Assembly: GCA_021613335.1 (NCBI GenBank) | Contig: JAJTWR010000159.1 | Coordinates: 248,001 to 312,000 of the forward strand | DNA length: 64,000 nt | Source of the DNA: Whitmania pigra | Taxonomy: Eukaryota > Annelida > Clitellata > Hirudinida > Haemopidae | Direction: 5' to 3' | Shown here: positions 36,856 through 47,100 of the stretch, piece after piece | How positions within the stretch are numbered: the first letter of the stretch is position 1 | Layout of the letters: every line of letters starts with the position of its first letter | Notes under the pieces: model-generated | The model's input: the letters and a program-made list of their open reading frames with translations, nothing else | Told to the model about the DNA's origin: nothing | Databases searched by the model: none | Program-made: the position numbers and the translations under genes

Positions 36856-38167
36856 CATGGTTCGTACAGGTCCTAAAAGGTCCTAAAAAGTCCTAAATTT
36901 CCGAAATTCGGTTTTTTAGTACTAAAAAGTCCTAAAAAAGTGAAGGAGGTCCTAAAAAATAAAAAAAAGTCCTAAAAAATGATAAAGGTTCAAAAAATAA
37001 ATAATGTTCAATAAGTTTTATTGAAATAACAATTAGCGGGAAATTGGTCCCTTTGTTCTTGAGGTCTCATTGTTCTAGCCTCACCCAATTAAGTTTCCGG
37101 TTCCGTTCGTTTGCTTGTCTGTTTGATCCTTTAAGTTTTGATAGCACTATCAATAATGCCTGGACTTTGTGTTTTCAATAGCAAATGGCTAGACAATGAA
37201 GAATGGAGTTGGCTGAAAAGGAATACTACAGATTCCCAAAAGGCGTATTGTTGCGCCTGCAAAAAGAACTTCGACATTTCGAAATTGGGAGTTCAAGCAG
37301 TTACAACACACGCTCGAGGCAAATAACATTGCGACAATGTTACATCATGCAAAGGCTCTCAACCGATGAACAGTTTCGTTACCACGTTTGCAAGCAGATC
37401 AGTTGATACTGCATCGGTGAGTGATGAAATTGAACCTCAAGCAAGTTGTGATTCTCTTGAGGCTTTCCCATCAGTTGCTGGGAATCGATATGATAATGAA
37501 GATTGCATACAGATTGTAACAGTTTTGCTAACTTTAAGTCATGGTCAGGCATCTGTTGAAAGAGGTTTCTCCATAAATAAAAGTATGATTTGTGAAAATC
37601 AAAAATAGAAGAACTTGAATGCAAGGAGGATATTAGAGACCATGTTAACAGTGTTGGAGGTATAGGCAATTTTAGGATAAATAAATCGGTCCTGAGCCAT
37701 TTTAAAGCATCAAGACAAAGATATAAATTTTATTTGGATACCTTGCATGAGGAGGAGCGATAGGCAGCTGTAATCTCAAAACGAAAAGCAGATGAAGAGG
37801 ACATGATCATGCTGAGGAAGAAGCTGAAGACTCTAAAACATAACAGGAATATGTTGGACAGAGAATTTCGAATATTAATGGACGAAAGTGTAAGAACCTG
37901 GAACATGGATCTTTTGGTCCAGGCAAACAGCCTGAGGAAAGATAGCAAGGCAAAAGTGACAGAAATTGCAACTTTAGAGAAAGACTTGGAAAATTGATTT
38001 TTATTTAAATAAATCGATATTATGAACTTTCACATGTTACTGTCTTATGATATATGTCTAAATTATACAACAATAAATAATTAAAATCTAAATATCGTTA
38101 TTTTTGTTACTATTGTTGGTCCTAAAAAGTCCTAAATTTTGGTTTTCAACTTCCTGTATGAACCATG
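36856..38167 (+). mobile_element. hAT-like element with BED-type finger, internally deleted
   Basis: Ends CATGGTTCGTACAGG and CCTGTATGAACCATG are near-perfect inverted repeats; TTTTAA flanks both sides (36850-36855, 38168-38173). Subterminal TCCTAAAAAGTCCTAAA repeats occur at both ends. Coding remnants: a BED-like finger frame from Met 37156 (YCCACKKNFDISKLG, TTHARGK), then a hAT dimerisation block LLTLSHGQASVERGFSINK (37510-37600), then a charged coiled tail to 37997. The catalytic middle is missing. A truncated second copy lies at 40836-41327 on the same strand. Confidence 0.8.
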
Positions 38168-38741
38168 TTTTAAGAAGACACAACTTCTTCGTAATGGCAG
38201 GAACTTCATTCACGACAGGATGTTTCTGAACTGTCTCCCAAGTGATTCAGATGTGGGTGGTTTGCATACTAGCGTACGAACAAAAGGTTACGATTTTGGA
38301 AAATGACAAGGATTACAACTTTCCACCATGGAAGATCTTGTAACCATGAAATGTTTGGTTCTTCTCTAAACTTCTCCATAGTCTTCATATTTTGATTCTG
38401 AATCGTTACAAGTCAAAACCAGTCCACATTGGTTCAACAAGTAATCAAGGAAAATAATTTAATTGTCTTGAAATCAATTAATCGCCAACAATTCTTAAGC
38501 AGCCTGCTAGCCTTATTCAAATTTGCAATAATTTTATTTGAATAAGTTTAATTTTAAAAATTTCAAAATAAATGCATACATTTGGCAATTTAAATAACAT
38601 GGCAACAAATTATTTTATTGTTACTCTTTATAAAAAAAAACTCTATAGTTGCACTTTTACACCCTGCAACAAGCAGTGCTTCGGTTTAAACATAAACACT
38701 CTGCCAGCGATTTGTAAACACCCTGCTAGCCTTATACAAGT

Positions 38742-38846
38742 ATCGGTTGCGGTGCATGCTGATTGGCTGACAGTTTGTTTACAAATTAATATTCAAATTT
38801 CTGACAGTTGATTGGATTGCATGCTTTTCAATTAGACTACTTGTGC
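38742..38846 (-). repeat. right arm of long inverted repeat
   Basis: Partner of 33739-33839. The two arms are 4.9 kb apart and enclose the MULE fragments and the nested hAT. A tandem-looking CCTGCTAGCCTTAT motif occurs just inside (38503 and 38722). Confidence 0.7.
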
Positions 38847-39063
38847 GTGATTGTAATGGCTAGTTTTAAATATTTTTAATTTATAAATTAAATTAACAAT
38901 TAAAATATTATTTATTGTAAATTTATTCAATTATGCTGTGTAATATAGTTTTATCCAAAAAGTTTTATAATGTTACTATATAACCGCATTTAAAATCTTT
39001 TATGTGAGGTCCAGCGTATCAATAAACACAATAAGTTACAATACGTTATAGTATTATACTGTA

Positions 39064-39333
39064 ATGTTGGACTTATCGAATTTAGAAATTCTGATTATCG
39101 TTGTGCCCGTTACGATACATTTGGTGATAGTGATGTATTTTGTGGTGCCGATTGCGAGAACGGAGGGCTGGTATCAGGGCCTTGCTTTAATAATCTATTC
39201 TTGTTTTTGCATCTTCCTTCCCCAATGTTTTATAGATTCCTTATATGATGGATTATATAAAAAATATTGCGAAATAAAAGCAACTGAAATCCGTAAGCTG
39301 GTGAACTTTCTCCGCCTTTTTGTTTTCACGTAA
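39064..39333 (+). CDS. hypothetical 89-aa membrane protein
   Basis: Uninterrupted frame with two hydrophobic stretches (about residues 8-28, LEILIIVVPVTIHLVIVMYF, and 38-56, GLALIIYSCFCIFLPQCF) separated by a short loop, and a Lys-rich C-terminal part. It sits alone between transposon remnants with no neighbour to hint at function. I do not recognise it; it may be a chance frame, a piece of a mobile element, or a first exon. Confidence 0.25.
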   Translation: MLDLSNLEILIIVVPVTIHLVIVMYFVVPIARTEGWYQGLALIIYSCFCIFLPQCFIDSLYDGLYKKYCEIKATEIRKLVNFLRLFVFT

Positions 39334-39442
39334 AATTAATACGATCGACGATTGTTAACAGGTCCTAAAACACCAGATTCATGCACGGTGCACGAGCACG
39401 ATGTAATAAGGTAAGCAAAATGCGCCGGCATAGTGATAAAAA

Positions 39443-40291
39443 TTAAATGAAATGTATTGAAATAATTCGACATTTATCTTTAGCTTTTATTATATCGTTC
39501 AGAGAACACAGAATTATTATTTTAAATAATTCTAGAATATTATTATTAACAAATTTATAGAGATGACTGGTATCTCCAGCTGATATAAGTGAACTTAACT
39601 GTGATTTTTTGTGATCTACTCTGATCCTTTTGAGATCTTTAGAAAATTGCATGTAGATATTATTGTTTAAAATTCTTCCACTTGAATGATGTTTATTGAA
39701 GGCATGAGGTTCCAGTTTCTGAGCTCAAAGGATGAATTAAGGGTAAGATAGCTTTTTGTTTTTGTGCTTTTGATAAGTTGGCCTTGATCTGGAGCAACAT
39801 TCTGGATAGTGATTGTCACAATTTTTAGAAGCAATTTCCAGCAGTCAATTGAGAAGCAATACTGGGACATGTCACTCCATCTGATTTCACAGAAATAATT
39901 ATTGAGATTCCTATAACCAAATTTATTTATGTGTTTATAGTTTTGTCAATGTATCGCAGTTGGTTGTCTGGGGAGGTTAAGATTGGTGTTGTGGTTACTC
40001 TGAGCAATTGGGGGCATCATTTCAATCTGATATAAGCTTGCATGATTCGAGAGTAGATCTAGGATTGATTGTTGAGTTCTAGATTCAACAAATCGATGTA
40101 GTCCCATTTCATGTATAAAGTGCCTCAAATCTGGATATGATGGCTTTCCTAATTTCATTGAGAGTTTCAGTTATGGTTTTGGTAACTTGAGAAATTATTA
40201 CCTGCATTGTATTCGAATAGGTTTCCATCATTTTGCTCATATTGACATTCTGCTTTATTAGCAGATTCGATTTGCGTGCTTCATAACTCAT
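39443..40291 (-). pseudogene. LINE endonuclease-region remnant
   Basis: Broken minus-strand frames. DLRHFIHEMGLHRFVESRT followed by SILDLLLSN-type SILDLLSN and IEMMPPIAQSNHN resembles the end of an AP-endonuclease domain of non-LTR elements (FIDTMGL...TR..ILDLV.. SDH). The upstream charged frame (40109-40291) may belong to the same element. Too decayed to classify further. Confidence 0.5.
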
Positions 40292-40503
40292 TTCAGGATG
40301 AGTTAGCGAGAATCTGGTGTTAACGACTTCATCATGAAGAAATATTTAATGAACAGTGATAGTTCAATCCAGACAACGAATTAAATCAATATTTATTTAT
40401 GCAAAATTTTTAAAAGATTTATGGTGGTTTTTACCAGAGACAAAGAATTCTGTTTACCCACTTTTATCATCAACTCAATTCAAATAAAGTGCAAGTTTCA
40501 GTT

Positions 40504-40821
40504 TTATTGACAAAACAGCTGGCTGTGGTGTAAAAACACAAACTGAATTCTGTCATTCAAGTACCAGTGCTCAGTGAGCTTAAAAACAGCATTCACCTTT
40601 GCCTCTCCAGTTATATTTGTCACAATTGGAACTCCTAGTAATTTCATGACACCACTATCTGGTACTATAACAGCAAGATGATCAACAATGTCTTCACCAG
40701 TTAGAGCAGGTAGCATCTTGCCATACAAATGGTCAAATATATTGTTGCATACAATGCAATTAATGAGTTGTAAGTGTAAATTTGTAATTATTTTGCAACA
40801 TTTGTGGTACTTAGATGACAT
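40504..40821 (-). pseudogene. transposase core fragment, hAT-like
   Basis: 105-aa frame with LAVIVPDSG, LLGVPIVTNITGEAKVNAVF and LTEHWYLNDRIQFV, the layout seen around the second catalytic Asp of a hAT-related transposase family (LLGVPK...TKWGL-D-V--MCFDTT). Its end abuts the truncated element at 40836. Confidence 0.55.
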
Positions 40822-40835
40822 ACTTGTGGGTCTTG

Positions 40836-41327
40836 CATTGTTTGTACAGGTCCTTAAAAGTCCTAAATCTTCGAAATAAGGTTTTTTATTACTAAAAAGT
40901 CCTAATAAAGTGAAGGAGGTACTAAAAAATAAAGAGCCCTAAAAATGGTAAAGATTCAAAAAATAATAATGTTCGGTAAGTTTTATTGAAATAACAATCA
41001 GCGGGAAATCGAACCCTTTGTTCTTGCGTTCTCATTGTTCTAGTCTCGTGGAAACTAATCCAATTAAGCTTCCTTTAAGTTTTGATAGCACTATCAATCA
41101 TGCCTGGACTTTGTTTTCATTAGCAAATTTCTATACAATGAAGAATGGAGTTGGCTAAGAAGGAATACCACAGATTCCCAAAAGGCGTATTGTTGCGCTT
41201 GCAAAAAGAACTTTGACATTTCGAAATTGGGAGTTACAGCAGTTACAACACACGCTCGAGGCAAATAACATTACTACAATGTTACATCATGCAAAGGCTC
41301 TCAACCGATCAACAATTTCGTCACCAC
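40836..41327 (+). mobile_element. truncated second copy of the BED-finger hAT element
   Basis: Matches 36856-37380 over about 490 bp: TIR-like CATTGTTTGTACAGG, the TCCTAAA repeats, then the BED-finger coding segment (WSWLRRNTT-type reading, CCACKKNF). It stops abruptly in the CAACCGATCAAC segment, so 3' sequence is missing. Several small deletions break the frame. Confidence 0.8.
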
Positions 41328-41870
41328 TGCTAGAGTCCCAGACTATAAGAAACAATAACTGTAATATCCAAACTGAAACAAATTAAGCATAAATCTACAA
41401 ATCCTGTGACTATTGTGAATCGGCTGCATCTGAACATTTCTTGCCATCTAAATATCTAGGCAGAATACTATACGACAAATAACAGTATATGACGGTGAAG
41501 TTAGCAAAACTTCTGCAAGAACTTTGACATCAATAATTTTGGAACGCGTAGAGCTAAAAACATAAATTTGTTTTGTTAGATTATTTTCTTTCTAAAAATA
41601 TATGTTTCGTTAACGTGTCTCCAGCGCAAGTACCGAATTTAATTTAAAAAAAGACCGAATTCGTGTTTACCATAGATATAACACATACGTAAATAGATCA
41701 ATTTACATTACTTTTTTATTTTTATTTTATACAAATTAATAAATAATAAATTTAAATTATTTTTTAGTATTTAGTGTGCGTTAGGAACGATTGCACTAAA
41801 TGGGACTGATTCCGTATGACAGAGGCTGTCACTTAACATAACAATTATTTATAGTGGTTAAGAAGACCTG
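41328..41870. other. no gene recognised
   Basis: AT-rich spacer between the truncated hAT and a LINE fragment; nothing recognised. Confidence 0.45.
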
Positions 41871-41879
41871 GATCTGTGT

Positions 41880-42310
41880 AATAACCACTCTTTTTAGTCC
41901 TAATATCCGAATTTACTTAAGTAAATTTTGAATTTATCTATTGTGTCAGCATGGATGGTTTCCTTATCTAGTTTATTCCATAAGGAAACCACCCTTGAAC
42001 TGAAATAATTGTTTTTCAGGTTTCCCGAAGCCTACCTATATAATTTACAATCGTGCCCTTTAGTAGAAACACTTTTTGTGGCTTCGAAAAACTGTTCAGG
42101 CAAAAGGCCTTACCTTCCCGACAAAATTTTGAATGCCTCAATGAGGTCCCCTCTATTTCTTCTCTTTTCCAGAGTCGTTAATTTACATCTATTTAATCTT
42201 TCATCGTAACTAAGCTTTCCAAAACCTTCTATCATCCTGGTTGCCCTTCTTTGTACTCTTTCCAACATCTCTACATCTTTTCTCAAATGAGGGTTCCACA
42301 CTTGCACACA
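41880..42310 (-). pseudogene. CR1/Jockey-type LINE, 3' end of reverse transcriptase ORF
   Basis: Minus strand: VWNPHLRKDVEMLERVQRRA, then KLSYDERLNRCKLTTLEKRR and GDLIEAFKIL, continuing (41890-42060) into NNYFSSRVVSLWNKLDKETI. This is the characteristic C-terminal end of CR1-like LINE polyproteins. Truncated at its 5' side. Confidence 0.85.
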
Positions 42311-42479
42311 GTACTCAAGGTACTGTTTGTTTCATTGTTACAAATGACTCAAAAGAAGTACTATTTTACGATCCGATGCCAGGAGAGAGTCAAAACCTGG
42401 AAAAGATGAAGAGATTTTTTTTTTCACTTTGCAGAAACTCAAAGATTAGCAGGTAGATGAACATTACGATGAAGAGAGG

Positions 42480-42740
42480 GCCGTGGCCAGGTGTGCAACG
42501 CGATAGTCACAACTACAATTTATGTAGCCTTTACGCTTCGGGCTATGGACGAAGAGGGTGATTATCCAATTGATGGGATAGCCCCAGATGATAAATTCTT
42601 GATCTTTTAGACGATATGACCAACACATGCCTTTACTGTCACAACTACAATTTATGTAGCCTTTGTGGATCGACGGAGGCAGGTTTTCTTTCAGGCATAC
42701 CTTCGGGGGGCGAAATCCCCCCGGGAGCTCAGCCATCGGC
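42480..42740. repeat. 27-bp direct repeat in GC-rich segment
   Basis: An identical 27-bp unit beginning GTCACAACTACAATTTATG occurs at 42506-42532 and 42638-42664, 132 bp apart, in a segment richer in GC than its surroundings. Origin unknown. Confidence 0.6.
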
Positions 42741-42805
42741 CCCCCTTAAATAAAGATAAATTTTTAAAAAATCATCCGTAGCAATCTAAAAACTTATTTG
42801 TTAAC

Positions 42806-43081
42806 ATGTCTTTGATATATTATTTAGTATATGGTTTGTTTGAATATATTGAAGTGAGATGGCTGTCCCACCACAGGATTGTGAATCCTGTCTTCAGAAG
42901 CTTAAAATCAATTTTGATAGCATGTGAGCATACTCACAAAGAAGGAGAAAATTTGGCTTCATTAGCTGGTGGGATTTTGCTTGAGATTAGAAATGAAAGT
43001 TTTATAATCACCCGCCAAGTTATGAATAAAATTCTCAGTGCACTCTCGTTTCCCAGCAATGCTTTACAAAAAAAGATTTAA
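42806..43081 (+). pseudogene. hAT-type transposase fragment (ZNF862-like region)
   Basis: 91-aa frame with EVRWLSHHRIVNPVFRSL followed by a helical HTHKEGENLASLAGG segment, the RWLSH block of hAT transposases that precedes the dimerisation domain. It ends after ALSFPSNALQKK. No ends or target duplication found. Confidence 0.65.
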
Positions 43082-44152
43082 GTTTGACTAAAGTCATCCC
43101 ATTGATTACTTCAACAAAATTGCAATTGAATGATATTGTGAAGCAGTGCGAAGATACCAAGAGTCATTTACAAAAAAAGATTAAGTGCAAAGTTGATTCC
43201 GGGGTATGCACGTGGGTTGCACGAGCATGGGACAAAGTGTAGCAGGATTTGATTCTGAGAGGCTTTAGAAAGGCTGGAATTAAGTCTACAGGAAAGGAGT
43301 ACCTTTCCGGAAAGTGACCACCCGGACTTTGAACTAGCCTGCGATCCGGCAAGAGCCGAAAATGAATATGAAGACTCTTCGCCTTTTTACGCCCAAAACA
43401 TCTGACGTGCAGACAATCTGATACAAATCCATACAGGCCACACGTTACGATAAAAAGTTGAGGCAACAGGTTGAATAAGCACAAATCAAGTCTTCCATCG
43501 ATCATCCGCTCATATATTGTCTTTAAAAAATGAATTGTTTAACTCAAATATTTTAATTTAATTGTTAACAGCTGAAATTTCAGATACTTTGAAATTCGAT
43601 TTCAAGCCGGTTACGGCTAGTGTTGTGAGCGTGAAATATTTCAATTGTTTTATTTCAAAATGTTTTGTTTTTTTTGAAATATTTCAACACAAAAAAAACA
43701 AAAACAAATTAATGTTAATTAAAAAAATTAAGTTAAGTTAAAAAAATTAATTAATTAAAAAAAGTTTTATTGTTTATTACTAATTTTGTAATTATTTATC
43801 GTGCAGGAAATTATAAACAGTGTTTATATAGGTAGAATTTTATCAAATATCGTTTCTGTAATGAAGTCGGATAGGTAGGGTTTTCACTTCACGGTAGGAG
43901 TTTCTAAGTTCTGTGAAAGGGTTTGGCCCTTAGAAAAAATTGAAAGCCTGAAAATAACAGAAATGGCCACTGATACATTTGATCCTGATGCTCCTGATAA
44001 AAATCCTCATTCAGAGTTCCTCAAACTTAGGCAAACACAAATAAATATTTCATTGTCTTACTTACCATGTCAACAAACCAAAATATAGAAACAAAATTGT
44101 ATTTAACAAGAAATGTTATTTTGAATTTGTTACAATCAAAAGCAATTAATGC
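43082..44152. other. spacer downstream of NFU1
   Basis: Contains a moderately GC-rich part (43190-43460) of unknown origin and a homopolymer-rich T/A part (43640-43780). The 113-aa minus-strand frame at 43164-43505 shows no known domain. The NFU1 3' UTR ends in this region. Confidence 0.4.
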
Positions 44153-47100
44153 TCAGGTGTTGTTTTTAAGTGAGTCGTTTAATTTGTCAAACACTTTGTC
44201 ACTCAAAACATCTTTTTCATCCTGGACCTGCACAGAAAATAATGTTTCATGTTACTTAGCAAACCAATAGAAAGAGTTCAAACTATGCTGTTATTTAATT
44301 ACATTATGTAAGCTTACTCAAGTAAAACAAACTATTTGAATTTAAGGAGAACTTAATCTCTTTGCATAAAATGAGAACTCAACCAATATTGGTGGGCATA
44401 ATAATAATTACAAAACAATAAGTTGCACATTAATAATTTATGAAACAAGCAATAAATTACAAGCACAATAAGAAATAATCGCACTCACCTGCACAACCTC
44501 AGTAACCTCTGGGACATAGAATTTAAGCATATTTTGAACTCCCCTCTTGAGTGTCACCTCTGAACTAGGGCAACCACTGCATGACCCCTGCAGTTTCACC
44601 TTCACCACTCCATTCTCAAAACCCTGTTTGACAAAACAGGATTCATATAATTGGTCAACTTACTAACAACATAAGCAAAAGGCATTATCAAGCCTACTAA
44701 GTTTATTTACAATGAAAATGATATCTCCGCCATCTTCTTGAATGTTTGACCTGATCTTTGTTTCAATGAGCTCCTTTATCATAGCAACAACATCATCATC
44801 TTTGCTGCCAACCATCCTTTCGCAATTAACTATGGAAATACAATTTTAAAATTTTAGATATAATTTATTGCATGTGTAATGCTTTTTAGCATTCAACTAA
44901 TGAATGTTTGTATGAATTACATTGTAAACATCGGTGCAAGCAGTGATGTAACTTTGGTAAAATAGGTTCCATTAATTAATGTGTATAACCGCATAATATT
45001 ATACAATGATAATGTGATAGTAATTATTTGCCAATTCTCTCTTGATTTGTGTAATACTATTTTAGGTCAAAAACACGTTAAATCAATTTTTAAAATATTG
45101 TCAAACATCACCTTTATCAGCCTTGCTGGGCAATATTTCAATAAATTTGTTTGTAGAAAAATATTCCTTCAGGATGGCATCAACATTTGATTTCAAATCT
45201 TGCCAATCAATGCCTTCCAACTTAAAATTATATTGATTTGATTTTGATTCAAAATCATCTTTACTACTGATATCACCATATAAAGTTACATCTTGAGACT
45301 GATCGACAAATATTACATGTTGAAAATGGAATATTAGTTTGCAATATTTTAATTTTATGAACATCATATCAGAAAACAAAAACAACTAAATAACTGATCC
45401 ATAAGGCTGGCCCTAAATAAAATACAAATGAAATTCAAGCAAATGTAGATAATGAATGGAAGAGGGAATAGAAGAAAACAAAAGATACTTTGGTGTTTAA
45501 GTGGACAGCAGATATCATGTACAATGATTTGAGTGGTGGATATTGAGATCAATTTTGTTAATTATTTTGGTATATTTGAATATATGTGATTTGTTTAATA
45601 AGAAATATGTTAAAGGTAATATCATATATATAATATAATTATAATAATTAATATGAATATGATAATTTTCAGAGTTGCAGATAATATACCTGAGATTGTA
45701 AAGTAAGTATTTTAAGATACTTAAAGGTTTTTGCTATATTGTAGTATTTTTTCATGTTGTTTGCTAACATTCCATGCTTTATTGGAATTAATCTACATTA
45801 TTGTTTTCTTTTTAGATCATTTCATTGAAATTTGTTTGAAATGAAATGTTCTGTATCATGGTTGAATTATGACTTGACCAAGGATGATATTTTGTGTGTT
45901 AATGATGATGATGTTTGTAATAGTAATAATTAATTTGTAAGGTGCCATGTACATGACATCAGAGGTGCTATCTAATGAAGACTTGAAGAGCTCCAGAGAT
46001 GGAAGGGGAAGTCCATTCCAGACAGTGGGGAGGCATTATTGACAGGTTTGGTTGACGAAGATGAATGATGGAAGATATAAAATGATGGAAATAGGATGGG
46101 TCACAATTGCTTCATACTATGGGGTTGAGAAGAACAAGCTTGAAGTTTGAAGACCAATAATTGCAATCCTTGTTGGATGATGATGCATGTCAAATGCAAA
46201 AAAAACTTGCAGCAAGACTGTTGCCCAGCAAACAATTTCTGATTGTCTAAAAACCATGGGCAAAATTTAAAAACAATCAATTGAATGAAATACAGATGGA
46301 AAACCGAAAAGTCGTCAGTCCAATGTTGGTTCAACGGCTCAAAAGAAAGTCTTTCTTGCATCGAATTGTGACTGGCGATGAAAAGTGTGTTTACTTTGAG
46401 AATCCTAAATGTAAAAAATCACGGGTTGATCCAGGTCAGCCCTCAACATCAACTGCAAAGCCAAATGGTTTTGGAAAGAAGACAATGCTCTGCATTTGGT
46501 GGGATCAAGAAGGTATACAATAACCTTCTGAAACCTGGTGAAGTGGTTAATTCTGATATAGACAACAAATTATCAATTTATACCAGGCATTGATTGTAAA
46601 AAGACCACAATGGGCCAAGAGACACAGCAAAGTAATTTTATTCCATGATAATGCATCATCACATACTTGAAGAATGGTTAAAGATAAGCTGAAAGATCTT
46701 GCCTGGGAATTCTTAACCCACCCGCTATTCACCAGACCTTGCTCCTTCAGATTACCACTTATTCCGACTTGCACTTTGTGAACAGCACTTCAAAACAGAC
46801 AAAGAAATGGAAAATTGGGTCTGTGAATGGTTTGCCTCAAAAAAGAAAAGTTCTTTTTGGATGGTATCTATGAATTACCTGAAAGATGGGCTAAATGCAT
46901 AGCTAGTAATGGACATTACTTTGAATAAAATTTAAATAATGCTTCGCTTAAAATTAACTTGTTTTGCTTATTACAAAATCCGCATTATTAACCGGTACAC
47001 CTAGTATTAAAGAGGCAAATGTACCATAGAAAAGGGAATTGCCTTAGCACCCTTGTCTAGACTACTGCAATTCTATTGGATGAATTGAGTGTTTTTTTAC

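Noticed and set aside
42009..42456. Plus-strand frames 42009-42209 and 42241-42456 as host exons
   Set aside because: Antisense to, or overlapping the edge of, the CR1 LINE fragment; no host domain.
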